From assembly GCF_001556185.1 (NCBI RefSeq), contig NZ_LSIJ01000030.1:1-64000 (forward strand): DNA of 64,000 nucleotides, written 5' to 3'. This document shows, piece after piece, positions 1-7,922 of the stretch. The number at the start of each line of letters is the position of its first letter. Position 1 is the stretch's first letter. The notes under the pieces were generated by a model. The model searched no databases. It had not been told where the DNA came from and saw only the letters and a program-made list of their open reading frames with translations. The position numbers and the translations under genes were made by a program. The stretch comes from Sphingomonas sp. CCH10-B3. GTDB taxonomy: Bacteria; Pseudomonadota; Alphaproteobacteria; Sphingomonadales; Sphingomonadaceae.

Positions 1-132
1 GGGCGGAACTGGTTAACTGTCGCAGCCGAACTTGGTCGAAGCAACAATTGTCAGCTCCGCTAATGTAAGGATAACGAAAATGGCGCGGCGACGGAAAGAC
101 AATGCGTCTCGGACAATACAGGGAATGAAGCT

Positions 133-1578
133 ATGGTTGGGCAACCGCACGGGATTTACGACAGCTTCACCGAACAGGGGCTCTTTTGGTTTCCCGAAAA
201 GCGCGAGGACAAGGTTCCTGGCACTCTTAGCTATGACCCTGAGAGCGGCGCAGTGCTAAAGCTACTCGGGATCTTCGGCGAATTCCATGAAGCGGTGAAA
301 CGAGCTTTCGGGGGCGTGCGCAACGACCAAGTCGTCATTCATGGTGTGACGACCAAAGGCAAACCCATCAGCCTTTTGCAAGCCTTCGATACTAGCAGAC
401 ACCTCCATATGCCGGGTATCCCTCACGAAACCTGGTGGGCGAACTTGCTAGTGATCGGCGCGCACATCAATTCTGCTGACGATGAGGCCATCTTCGATAA
501 GTCCTATTTCCGGTTTGACGAAATTGAAACGTGGCTTGAGCACAGCCCTTTCACTGATACGTTCGACATCGATACGAGGACGCTGTCCGTCCTTGCCGAG
601 ATTCCTCAGGAAACAGCCTTTGCATCGCACACCGATTTTGAGGTGAGTTCGATTGGGAACCTGTATCGCAACAACGATCAATCAACCCGGTTTTTAATCG
701 ACGCCCCCAGCCAAATGGCAATCACGCCACGGAAGCCCGAATCACTCAGTTGGCATCTCGATCGAGCCGTCCGTATCCAAGAGTTGGCCTCCCTGTGCAC
801 AGGTCATTTCCTTCCGCTCACCTCGCTGGAACTGCGTGGCCCCGATGTGGAACTGGATGGGGGCGGGACGCGGCCTACCGAAGCGCACTTCTACGCGCGC
901 ATGATTCACGGCGAAACGCGCAATGACGCCAAGCCTAAACGTCGCACACCGATCGTGACCGGTCTTGAGCTTGTTCGGTTCAATCCGCAGGCCGTGCAAC
1001 TATGGTTCGACCAGTTTGCTGTGTTCGACCCAGCGTTGCGCCTATTTTTCACGATCACCGGAGAACGAATGATCTTCACGAACATCTGGCTCCTGCTCGC
1101 GATCCAGGCGCTTGAGGTGTTTCATCGACGCACCAGCGTCGAGACTGTCATTCCCGAGCACAAATTCGCGGAGTTCGCTGAGGCGATGGTGGCAGCAATC
1201 CCACGCGACACCGCGCCCGACATGCGCGAAAAGCTCGAATCTCTCTATCGCTTCGCCAATGAGCCAAGCCTTAAACAGCGCCTGAGGTCGATTGTAGCCT
1301 CGCTGACCGACGCCTTTGGCGAGGCGCCGGGAGGCTTCAACGGCAAGTTCTTGCGTAAGCTCGTCGATACGCGCAACTACTATACCCATTTCTCTGAGGA
1401 ACTCACTCTGCGGACTCTGGATGGGGAGGAGATGTATTGGGCGACCCGGCGTGTCGTGCTCTTGTTGACCCTGCTTTTCCTCCAGCGCCTCGGGATCGCA
1501 GCCGACGATATCAAGCCTCTCCTCCAACGGCATCACGAGTTCGCGCAGCTTTGGGCGAAGGCAGACCGACCAGTTTGA
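133..1578 (+). CDS. ApeA-like HEPN-domain putative anti-phage protein
   Basis: The 481-residue protein has the layout of the ApeA family. The first ~330 residues resemble the ApeA N-terminal domain, including an opening glycine-rich strand pattern (WFPEKREDKVPGTLSYD near residue 20) typical of that domain. The C-terminal ~130 residues are helical and end in a HEPN signature, R414-N-Y-Y-T-H419, the R-x4-H motif of HEPN ribonucleases. ApeA proteins are reported as single-gene abortive-infection phage defences, where the HEPN part is thought to cleave RNA. No signal peptide or membrane segment is visible, so a cytoplasmic role is inferred. ATG 133 follows a GGGA-type site about 8-12 nt upstream. 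The gene stands alone, with no toxin-antitoxin partner next to it. Function is inferred from family resemblance only. Confidence 0.68.
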   Translation: MVGQPHGIYDSFTEQGLFWFPEKREDKVPGTLSYDPESGAVLKLLGIFGEFHEAVKRAFGGVRNDQVVIHGVTTKGKPISLLQAFDTSRHLHMPGIPHETWWANLLVIGAHINSADDEAIFDKSYFRFDEIETWLEHSPFTDTFDIDTRTLSVLAEIPQETAFASHTDFEVSSIGNLYRNNDQSTRFLIDAPSQMAITPRKPESLSWHLDRAVRIQELASLCTGHFLPLTSLELRGPDVELDGGGTRPTEAHFYARMIHGETRNDAKPKRRTPIVTGLELVRFNPQAVQLWFDQFAVFDPALRLFFTITGERMIFTNIWLLLAIQALEVFHRRTSVETVIPEHKFAEFAEAMVAAIPRDTAPDMREKLESLYRFANEPSLKQRLRSIVASLTDAFGEAPGGFNGKFLRKLVDTRNYYTHFSEELTLRTLDGEEMYWATRRVVLLLTLLFLQRLGIAADDIKPLLQRHHEFAQLWAKADRPV

Positions 1579-1880
1579 GGGGCGCGTCGACGGGTTGATT
1601 TGCATTGCTTCTCCGGATTGGAGCCGAAGCGTCGGTTTTAGGGGGCGGCCAACATCCCCTAAGGCACACCCCTCACAACACCCCAACACCCCGCAGGGAT
1701 GGCGTGATCTGCTCGAACACTGGGCAACGGTCGCCCCCGCATGCACCATCGCGCGCACCGCACCACTACGCACCGTCTACAGGATTGTTTTGGCTAAAAC
1801 CTTCAGCTAGCTCTTGATTCTAGGGTCGCGGAAAAGCCCGGGGGCGGCATCGCGGATCAGGGTTCAGGGGGGTTAAGGCG
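1579..1880. other. Intergenic stretch without a convincing gene
   Basis: This 302-base gap separates the ApeA-like gene from the next secreted-protein gene. Short open frames exist on both strands (for example 1595-1810) but have no convincing ribosome-binding site or recognisable composition. The last 30 bases hold a purine-rich GGTTCAGGGGGGTTAAGGCG leader that probably serves the 1881 start. No repeat, tRNA or insertion-sequence end was seen. Confidence 0.5.
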
Positions 1881-2768
1881 ATGAAGCGGACGGTCACTCT
1901 CACGATGGTCGCGGGCGCAATTGCGTTGATGCCGCAGGCGGGGGCCGCGCAAGACAAGGCGGCCGCGCCTGCGGCCGCTGCATCGGCCGTCCCAACCGCC
2001 CCGACCGCTATCGTCTTTTCCGAAAAAGGCGCCAACGGGATGAGCGACCTGCCGATGGGCGTGCATCGCATCCCCGACAGCAACGTCGTCGTGTCCGGCT
2101 ATCAGGGCGGCGGCGGCTTGGGGATTTTGTTCGGTGTGGTCGGCATGCTGGTGCAGAGCTCGATCAGTACCGAAACCACCACCGGCAAGGTTCGCAATGT
2201 CGAGGATGACCTGCGCTTCGACGTCCGGGCGCAGGCGATCGAGGCGACTAACCGGATCATGGCGACCGACCAGTTCCGGACAGCCTATACGCTGACGCCG
2301 CAGCCGGGTGGCAGTACGATGACCGTGACCCCCTATGTCGTGCTGACCTTTGTCAAAAAGACCAATGATGTTCGCCCCTTCGTCGTGCTGAAGACAAAAA
2401 TCGCGACCGGCACCGACTCGGGCAAGACGATCAAATATTTCTGCTGTGAGGGGAAGGCGCTGCCGCTGGCGAGCCTGACCGAAAACAATGGTGCCGGTCT
2501 GAAAGAACTGCTGACGAGCGAACTCGATACGGCGGTGAACGTGATGCTGCTGGATCGTTCGCAGCCCTTTCCCCGGAACAACGATGCCAAGGTCGACACC
2601 AACGGCTTGCTTCCGTTTGTCGGCAAACCGTTGAAGTGGCGGGGGTTCGATCTGGGGCGTTACAAGGATTACAGTCTGATCGAGTTTCGCGGCGGGCTCT
2701 TCGTTTTCTCGGGCGTGAATATCGTCGAGCCGGGCGGGCTGGAAATCACGCCGGTGGTCAAGAAGTAA
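1881..2768 (+). CDS. Secreted hypothetical protein
   Basis: I do not recognise a family for this 295-residue protein. Its N-terminus is a standard Sec signal peptide (MKRTVTLTMVAGAIALMPQ then AGAAQ), with likely cleavage after residue 23, followed by an Ala/Pro-rich linker to about residue 42. A hydrophobic glycine-rich stretch around residues 74-92 (GGGGLGILFGVVGMLVQ) could be a membrane-associating hairpin. The rest reads as mixed strand and helix with a Cys pair (YFCCEG). It is monocistronic, and its end faces the next gene, a secreted TPR protein on the other strand. A periplasmic or outer-membrane-associated location is inferred. Confidence 0.7.
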   Translation: MKRTVTLTMVAGAIALMPQAGAAQDKAAAPAAAASAVPTAPTAIVFSEKGANGMSDLPMGVHRIPDSNVVVSGYQGGGGLGILFGVVGMLVQSSISTETTTGKVRNVEDDLRFDVRAQAIEATNRIMATDQFRTAYTLTPQPGGSTMTVTPYVVLTFVKKTNDVRPFVVLKTKIATGTDSGKTIKYFCCEGKALPLASLTENNGAGLKELLTSELDTAVNVMLLDRSQPFPRNNDAKVDTNGLLPFVGKPLKWRGFDLGRYKDYSLIEFRGGLFVFSGVNIVEPGGLEITPVVKK

Positions 2769-2855
2769 GCGCCGATACCGCGAGGGGGTGATGCACGGTC
2801 GGCTGAGCGACCGACAGATCACCCGGTCATACCAGCTCGCAACGTCAGCTTCCCC

Positions 2856-3770
2856 TCACCGCCGAGCCCGCTCATCGTCGCGCTGGACGATCAGCTTGCG
2901 CACTCGGTCGATGCCGGTGTTGAAGTCCGCCGTGTCGCGCGGGCGGAGCGTTGCCGCGCGGCGATAGGCTTCGATCGCGGCTTCGTAATCGCCGCGCGCT
3001 TCGGCGCAGATGCCGACGTCATAGGCGACCGCGAATTGCGGCGCGGCCTGATCGATCGCGGCGAGTTCCGCACAGGCGCCGGGCAGGTCGCCCTGCGTGC
3101 GGCGGATCGCCGCCTTGAAGCGGTCGTGATAGTCCTTCGGCAGCCCGTCGCGGCTTTCATAAAAGCGCGGGGCATAGGTTTCGGTGCGGGGGGAGATTTC
3201 GCGCGCGATCTCCTCGGCGATCGAATCGGTCATGCCGCGCACCACGCCGTCGACCGGGCCCGGTGCGCTCTGATTGGGGCACCAGGTCACCGCGTTGCGG
3301 CGCGGCTTGCGCGTCGAATAGACGACGCGGCCGTCGTTCGCGCGGGCGATGCGCAGGTCGGCGGCGACGTCGATCGTACGCTGGCGGCAATATATCGTCC
3401 GCTTTTCCTTGCGCGCGCATTGCTCGCGGCCGAAATTGTCCTTGGTCTTTTCGACGCACTCCTCGCGCTCCTGCGTTACGCGCGATTCGTTGATTTCGGT
3501 GGAGACGAAGCCCGACAGGATGCCGTCGACATTCCCGCCGCCGGCGACCACGCTGTAATGGCCACGGTTGCCGATCGCGCGTTCGAGCGCATAGCCCAGC
3601 ATCCGCCCGTCAGGCCCGTCGATGCGATCGACGCCCATCCGCTTCAGGAAGCTCGGCTCGCGGTAATCGGCGGGGAAGCGCCCGGTGATCTGCACGCTTT
3701 CGGCCAGCGCCGCGCCGCTCAGCGCCAGCGCCCCGACGGCCACCAGCTGCCACGACCTGAATCGCCCCAT
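2856..3770 (-). CDS. Secreted protein with C-terminal TPR repeats
   Basis: This 304-residue protein begins with a signal peptide (MGRFRSWQLVAVGALALSG, predicted cleavage near AALAE). Residues ~30-190 form an unrecognised domain with several cysteines and resemble the lipoprotein-assembly or CsgG-like proteins that report on envelope components. Residues ~215-285 hold about two tetratricopeptide repeats (DYEAAIEAYRRAATLRPRD is the clearest). TPR domains bind partner proteins, so a periplasmic scaffold or assembly role is possible. The gene ends opposite the secreted protein at 1881-2768, which might be functionally related, although the two are convergent rather than co-transcribed. Confidence 0.65.
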   Translation of the reverse strand: MGRFRSWQLVAVGALALSGAALAESVQITGRFPADYREPSFLKRMGVDRIDGPDGRMLGYALERAIGNRGHYSVVAGGGNVDGILSGFVSTEINESRVTQEREECVEKTKDNFGREQCARKEKRTIYCRQRTIDVAADLRIARANDGRVVYSTRKPRRNAVTWCPNQSAPGPVDGVVRGMTDSIAEEIAREISPRTETYAPRFYESRDGLPKDYHDRFKAAIRRTQGDLPGACAELAAIDQAAPQFAVAYDVGICAEARGDYEAAIEAYRRAATLRPRDTADFNTGIDRVRKLIVQRDDERARR

Positions 3771-3818
3771 GACGTCCCCCTTTTGCCAATGTTGGCGAGA
3801 AGTTAGCGCGGTTGCGCG

Positions 3819-4493
3819 CTACAGCCAACTGCGTTCGCGGAACCATTTTGTGATGATGTACTTTACGCCGCGCACCACTGGCATGCCTTCGTGGAGCGTG
3901 AGCACATTCGGGCTGCCGTCTGCCGCCATGTTGTTCCACGCGAGCAGCAGCCCGCGCTTGGGCGCAACGCGGAAACCGGCCTGCGGGAACCAGGTCGCGC
4001 CGCCTTCCTCTACATCGTTCAGATAGACCATCGCGGTCCACGTCCGCTGGCCGCCCTGTTCGCGCACCTTTTGCCAATAGGATTGGGTTTCGAAGAAATA
4101 ATCGTGGTGCGCGCGGAAATGCTGACCCGGGGCATAACGCTGGCCTTGAATCGTCTCACCATTTTCGGGCGGCTGGCCGAGCAGCGCGGCAATGCCTTCA
4201 TCGACCGGGCGAATGTCATCGGCCCAGCGTTCGAGGTCGCAGCTTTCGCTGGTGCGGAAATTCTCCTCGGGGTGGTCGCTGAGCAGAGTAGAGGGCCGCC
4301 GCCCCGCGTCGATCCGCGCGATCAGCCGCTTGCAGGTGGCGGCGTCGAGAAAGTCGTCGATGCGGTACGCCTGCACGCCATCGACTGCGATCGGCACCGC
4401 GCGCGGATTGGCGGCAAGCGAGGCGGCGACCGATGCGCCGATCCCGGCGCGCAGCGGCGAGGCTGGGGACGATTTCCTGAAGCGACTGAACAC
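3819..4493 (-). CDS. 2OG-Fe(II) oxygenase, prolyl-4-hydroxylase type
   Basis: The 224-residue protein matches the prolyl 4-hydroxylase alpha-subunit-like dioxygenase fold. The iron ligands are visible as H129-x-D131 (in FRAHHDYF) and distal H201 (LHEGMPV), and K211 ten residues later (GVKYIITKW) fits the 2-oxoglutarate-binding lysine. These enzymes use O2, Fe(II) and 2-oxoglutarate to hydroxylate a peptidyl or small-molecule substrate; the substrate here is unknown. No signal peptide is evident, so a cytoplasmic site is likely. Translation starts at GTG 4493 with no better ATG upstream. Only 48 bases separate it from the downstream TPR gene on the same strand. Confidence 0.85.
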   Translation of the reverse strand: MFSRFRKSSPASPLRAGIGASVAASLAANPRAVPIAVDGVQAYRIDDFLDAATCKRLIARIDAGRRPSTLLSDHPEENFRTSESCDLERWADDIRPVDEGIAALLGQPPENGETIQGQRYAPGQHFRAHHDYFFETQSYWQKVREQGGQRTWTAMVYLNDVEEGGATWFPQAGFRVAPKRGLLLAWNNMAADGSPNVLTLHEGMPVVRGVKYIITKWFRERSWL

Positions 4494-4574
4494 GGGCGCG
4501 ACTCTGCCGTCGCCCGATCAAAAAGCAAGGCCCGGCGGGGGTGTCGCCGGGCCTTGTCCGTTCACGTCACGGCA

Positions 4575-5615
4575 TCAGTAGAAGATGCCGTACACCACAT
4601 CGATCACTTCGCCCGTCTCGACGTCGACGAGCAGCGCGTCGTCATAATAGCGGACCCATTCATAGGGATAATAGGCTTCGGGCAGGCGATAAAAATAGGG
4701 ATCGCTGATCCAGTAACGCTGGTCGAACAGGATGCTGTTCAGCGTGTAGCCGATCGCGAACCGCCGATAGCCAAAGCTCCAGCCATAGGGCGCGTAATAG
4801 CGCGGCAGGCGGAAGACATCGCGGTTGTAATTGCGATAGCTCTGCCAGTTCCAGCGGTTGTCGCGCCGCCAGTCGCGGTTCCACGCGCCGCGATAGCCGT
4901 TCGAATAGAACCCGTTGCCGCGATAGTTCGGCTGGTTGCGGTAGGCGCCACGGAAATCCTGCCGGAAGTTGCCCTGGAAGCCATAGCGCTGGTCGCCCCG
5001 GAAATCGCGGCGGAAGTCCTGCCGGTCATCGCGGCGATCGTTGCGGAAGTCCTGGCGATCGTCGCGGCGGTCGGCACGGAAATCCGGGCGCTGGTCGCGG
5101 CGGTCGTTGCGGAAGTCCTGCCGATCATCGCGACGATCAGCGCGGAAATCGGGACGCTGGTCGCGGAATTGCGGGGCAGGGGCGACGCCACCGAAATTGC
5201 CGCGATTCTGGCGCCAGTCGGGCCGGTTCGGGCGCGGCTGGTCCTGCACCTGCGGTTGTCCCTGAAAGGCGGGCGGCGTGACATTGCGCTGGGGCCGGTC
5301 GATCGTTACCTGCGGCACATCGGCGCGCGGCTGGTTGAAGCGGCGATCGGGCCGGTTGAATTGCGGCGGCTGTTGCGGGTTGAACGCACGATCGGGCCGC
5401 TGAAACTGCGGCTGCGCTTGCGGCTGGGCCTGAAACTGCGGCGGCCCCCGGAAATCGCGCGACTGGCGCGATTCGGACGGCTGAAAGCGCGGGCCGTTTT
5501 CGTTGCGCTGGAATTGCCCGCGCCCGCGCAGCTGCGGCTCCTCCTGAGCAAGCGCGGCACCCGGCAGCAATGCCACTGCGGCCAGCAGGCCGACCATAAA
5601 CGACTTACGCATCAT
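4575..5615 (-). CDS. RcnB-like secreted protein with Arg/Asp/Gln-rich repeats
   Basis: Translation probably starts at 5615 (or the adjacent ATG at 5612), because a GGAGG lies just upstream; the frame is open to 5714 but has no better signal there. A signal peptide (MMRKSFMVGLLAAVALLPG) precedes a long low-complexity region of Q, R, N, P and D. This region includes five 11-residue repeats of the RDDRQDFRNDR type. The C-terminal ~85 residues (DVFRLPRYYAPYGWSFGYRR onward, ending VIDVVYGIFY) match the RcnB domain, named for an E. coli periplasmic protein of nickel/cobalt homeostasis. Sphingomonads carry many such proteins, and a direct metal role here is unproven. Confidence 0.78.
   Translation of the reverse strand: MMRKSFMVGLLAAVALLPGAALAQEEPQLRGRGQFQRNENGPRFQPSESRQSRDFRGPPQFQAQPQAQPQFQRPDRAFNPQQPPQFNRPDRRFNQPRADVPQVTIDRPQRNVTPPAFQGQPQVQDQPRPNRPDWRQNRGNFGGVAPAPQFRDQRPDFRADRRDDRQDFRNDRRDQRPDFRADRRDDRQDFRNDRRDDRQDFRRDFRGDQRYGFQGNFRQDFRGAYRNQPNYRGNGFYSNGYRGAWNRDWRRDNRWNWQSYRNYNRDVFRLPRYYAPYGWSFGYRRFAIGYTLNSILFDQRYWISDPYFYRLPEAYYPYEWVRYYDDALLVDVETGEVIDVVYGIFY
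5011..5166 (-). repeat. 33-bp coding tandem repeat inside the RcnB-like gene
   Basis: Five imperfect copies of a 33-base unit start near 5011, 5044, 5077, 5110 and 5143. Alternate copies are most alike (CGGAAGTCCTG versus CGGAAATC types), giving a 66-base higher-order period. In frame on the minus strand the unit encodes an 11-residue Arg/Asp/Gln-rich peptide. Such arrays change copy number easily by slippage. Confidence 0.85.
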
Positions 5616-5722
5616 GTCCCTCCAAACAGGCGTCGTTCCGATGGGCCGGTGGCGACGATGACATGCTTTTGCGCCGCGCGCGATGAGCGGTTTCTGAATT
5701 GGCGTGACAGCCAATTGAAAGC

Positions 5723-6268
5723 TTATTTCTTATCCGGCGGCGTCAGCGCGGGGACGATCCGCGCGGCATCGGCGGGCTCGATGCCGGGGCGGGGCGGGCC
5801 GACAACTGTTTCGTCGCCGCGCTGGATGCGCGCGGCGAGCTGTACCGCTTCGATCACGCGCGGATAGACGCCGCAGCGACAGATATTGGTGATCGCCGCC
5901 TCAATGTCTTCTTCCGACGGGTTGCGGTTCTTCTTGATCAGCACGGCGGCGGCCATGATCATGCCGGGGATGCAGAAGCCGCATTGCGGCACGTTCTTGG
6001 CGATCCACGCCTGCTGCACCGGATGTTCGCGCTCGCGCGACAGCCCTTCGATCGTGGTGACGAACGCCCCTTCGAGGCTGCCGATCGCGACCTGGCATGA
6101 CCGCACGGCATTGCCGTCGACATCGACCGTGCAGGTGCCGCAGTGCCCGGTGCCGCAGCCATATTTGGTGCCGGTCAGGTTGGAGGCATCGCGCAGCGCC
6201 CAGAGCAGCGGAGTCTTGGGGTCCATCCGATATTCGATCGGCTGATTGTTGACGGTGAATTTGGTCAT
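5723..6268 (-). CDS. (2Fe-2S)-binding subunit of a molybdenum hydroxylase (IorA/CoxS-like)
   Basis: The 181-residue protein has both clusters of the xanthine-dehydrogenase small-subunit family: a plant-ferredoxin-type site C38/C43/C46/C58 and a helical-domain site C96/C99/C130/C132. It most resembles the isoquinoline 1-oxidoreductase alpha subunit. Such subunits pass electrons from a large molybdopterin subunit to an acceptor. The start at 6268 overlaps the upstream CoA-transferase stop by four bases (ATGA), so the two are translationally coupled. The usual molybdopterin-binding partner is not next to it; the following gene on this strand is the RcnB-like protein. The partner must be elsewhere, or the subunit serves another oxidoreductase. 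Confidence 0.88.
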   Translation of the reverse strand: MTKFTVNNQPIEYRMDPKTPLLWALRDASNLTGTKYGCGTGHCGTCTVDVDGNAVRSCQVAIGSLEGAFVTTIEGLSREREHPVQQAWIAKNVPQCGFCIPGMIMAAAVLIKKNRNPSEEDIEAAITNICRCGVYPRVIEAVQLAARIQRGDETVVGPPRPGIEPADAARIVPALTPPDKK

Positions 6269-7386
6269 GGCGCGAACGGGCGTTGCGGGCTGGCGGTATC
6301 TGAGACCATGCGTTCCCCGTCGATGACGATCGGGCTGGCGACGCCGGGGATGCCGTCGCGCGCGATCGCCATCCCGCGTGCGGTCACTTGCGGGTCGGCG
6401 AAGACCTCCGCGACGGTGTTGATCGGCCCGGCGGGGACGCCCGCGGCTTCGAGCGCTTCGTAGAGATCGGCCTTTCGCCAGGTAACGATCACGGCGGTGA
6501 GTGCGGCGATCAACGCCGCGCGATTGCGCACGCGCTCGGGGTTGGTCGCGAAGCGGGGGTCGTCGGCAAGCGGCAGCGCCAGCACTTCGCACAATTTGCG
6601 GAACTGGCCGTCGTTGCCGACCGCGACGATCAGCTCGCCATCGGCGCAGGCGAACGCCTGATAGGGTGCGAGGTTGGCGTGGCCATTGCCCATGCGGTGC
6701 GGCACGACTCCGCTCGCCATCCAGTTGAGCGCCTGGTTGGCGAGCACCGCGACCTGAGCGTCGAGCAGCGCCATGTCGATATGCGCGCCCCGGCCGGTTG
6801 CATCGCGCTGGCGCAAAGCGGCGAGGATCGCGACGGCCGAATAGACCCCGGTGAAGATGTCGGCATAGGCAATGCCAGACTTCTGCGGCGCGCCATCGGG
6901 CTCGCCGGTCATCGACATGATGCCGCCCATGCCCTGAATGATGAAGTCATAGCCCGCGCGGTGCGCATAGGGCCCGGTCTGGCCAAAACCGGTGATCGAG
7001 CAGGTGATCAGGCGAGGGTAGGCGGCGCTGAGGCTTGCATGGTCGAGGCCGTATTTGGCGAGCCCGCCGACCTTGTAATTCTCGATCACGACATCCGCAT
7101 CGGCGATCAGGTCGCGCACCTGCGCCTGACCCTCGGGCGTGGCGATGTCGATTGCGACCGAGCGCTTGCCGCGATTGGTCGAGTGGTAATAGGCAGCGTC
7201 GAGATTGGTGCCGTCGGGCGCGATCATGAACGGCGGCCCCCAGTGGCGGGTGTCGTCGCCCGCACCGGGGCGCTCGACCTTGACCACCTCGGCGCCGAGA
7301 TCGGCGAGCAATTGCCCGCACCACGGCCCCGCGAGAATACGCGCGAGTTCGACCACCCTGATCCCGGCGAGCGGGCGAGGACTCAT
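6265..7386 (-). CDS. CaiB/BaiF class III CoA-transferase, probable glutarate CoA-transferase
   Basis: The 373-residue protein is a family III CoA-transferase. It has the N-terminal LAGIRVVELARILAGPWC signature and a likely catalytic Asp176 in GIAYADIFTG, the residue that forms the acyl-anhydride and thioester intermediates. Family III enzymes move CoA between carboxylic acids. Two positions upstream in the same coupled operon lies glutaryl-CoA dehydrogenase. Pseudomonas and mammals use this family (GcdG/SUGCT) to activate glutarate, so a glutarate:succinyl-CoA CoA-transferase role is inferred. The start at 7386 was chosen because its ATG overlaps the acetyltransferase stop (ATGA); the frame remains open upstream. 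Confidence 0.87.
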   Translation of the reverse strand: MSPRPLAGIRVVELARILAGPWCGQLLADLGAEVVKVERPGAGDDTRHWGPPFMIAPDGTNLDAAYYHSTNRGKRSVAIDIATPEGQAQVRDLIADADVVIENYKVGGLAKYGLDHASLSAAYPRLITCSITGFGQTGPYAHRAGYDFIIQGMGGIMSMTGEPDGAPQKSGIAYADIFTGVYSAVAILAALRQRDATGRGAHIDMALLDAQVAVLANQALNWMASGVVPHRMGNGHANLAPYQAFACADGELIVAVGNDGQFRKLCEVLALPLADDPRFATNPERVRNRAALIAALTAVIVTWRKADLYEALEAAGVPAGPINTVAEVFADPQVTARGMAIARDGIPGVASPIVIDGERMVSDTASPQRPFAP

Positions 7387-7922
7387 GCAAGCGGCTCGCG
7401 GATGGCGTAGACCACGTGCGGCGTCGGCACGCCCGCCATGTCGAAGTCGATCGTGCGATCGGGGAGCAGCACGCCGCCGATCTTCTCCATCGCGCGGCGC
7501 GAGCGGATGTTGCCCTTGCCGACGTAAAACACCGCCGCATCGAACCAGCGCAGCGCGTGGCCGACCATCAGCGTCTTGATCTCGCGGTTGGTGATCCCGC
7601 CCCAGTAAGCACGCGCCAGGAAGGTCCAGCCAATCTCGACTTCGCCCGGCTCGACCCGGCTGCGGTCGTACCGGCTGGAGCCGATGACGGCACCGGTCGC
7701 ATTGTCGCGGATCACGAGGCACCCGCCCGACGCCATCGCATCGGCGAAGAAGCGGCGGAACACCGCTTCCTGCCAGCGATCATGCGCGGGATGCACTTCC
7801 CAGATCAGCGGATCGGCGGCGACCGCGAACAGCGCATCCCAATCCGCCGCGCGCAGCGGCGACAGCGTGACGGTGGCGCCGGTCAGCGTCGGCTGCGCGT
7901 CAAATTCGGCCGTCTCAACCAT
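7383..7922 (-). CDS. GNAT-family N-acetyltransferase
   Basis: This 179-residue protein has the RimJ/RimL-type GNAT pattern: an N-terminal L-x-PL-R-A-D segment, a central EIGW-T-F strand, and the C-terminal acetyl-CoA-site GNIRSRRAMEKIGG, where an Asn-x-x-Ser helix follows the cofactor loop. GNAT enzymes transfer an acetyl group to an amine; the acceptor is unknown. It sits between glutaryl-CoA dehydrogenase (sharing the TGATG stop-start) and the CoA-transferase (ATGA overlap). It is therefore co-expressed with the acyl-CoA pathway, although no direct catalytic role in glutarate breakdown is established. Confidence 0.85.
   Translation of the reverse strand: MVETAEFDAQPTLTGATVTLSPLRAADWDALFAVAADPLIWEVHPAHDRWQEAVFRRFFADAMASGGCLVIRDNATGAVIGSSRYDRSRVEPGEVEIGWTFLARAYWGGITNREIKTLMVGHALRWFDAAVFYVGKGNIRSRRAMEKIGGVLLPDRTIDFDMAGVPTPHVVYAIREPLA

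Noticed and set aside
1595..1817. Two overlapping ~70-codon frames between the ApeA-like and secreted-protein genes
   Set aside because: They have no ribosome-binding site, no coherent composition, and two frames compete over the same bases.
5011..5166. Regular 33-base repeat array that could be mistaken for a CRISPR
   Set aside because: There are no unique spacers and no cas genes. The units are contiguous and in frame within the RcnB-like protein.
3891..5867. 658-codon open frame opposite the dioxygenase and RcnB-like genes
   Set aside because: It spans two clear genes and their gap on the other strand, and its Ala/Val/Ile-rich repeats are the mirror of the RcnB Arg/Asp repeats.
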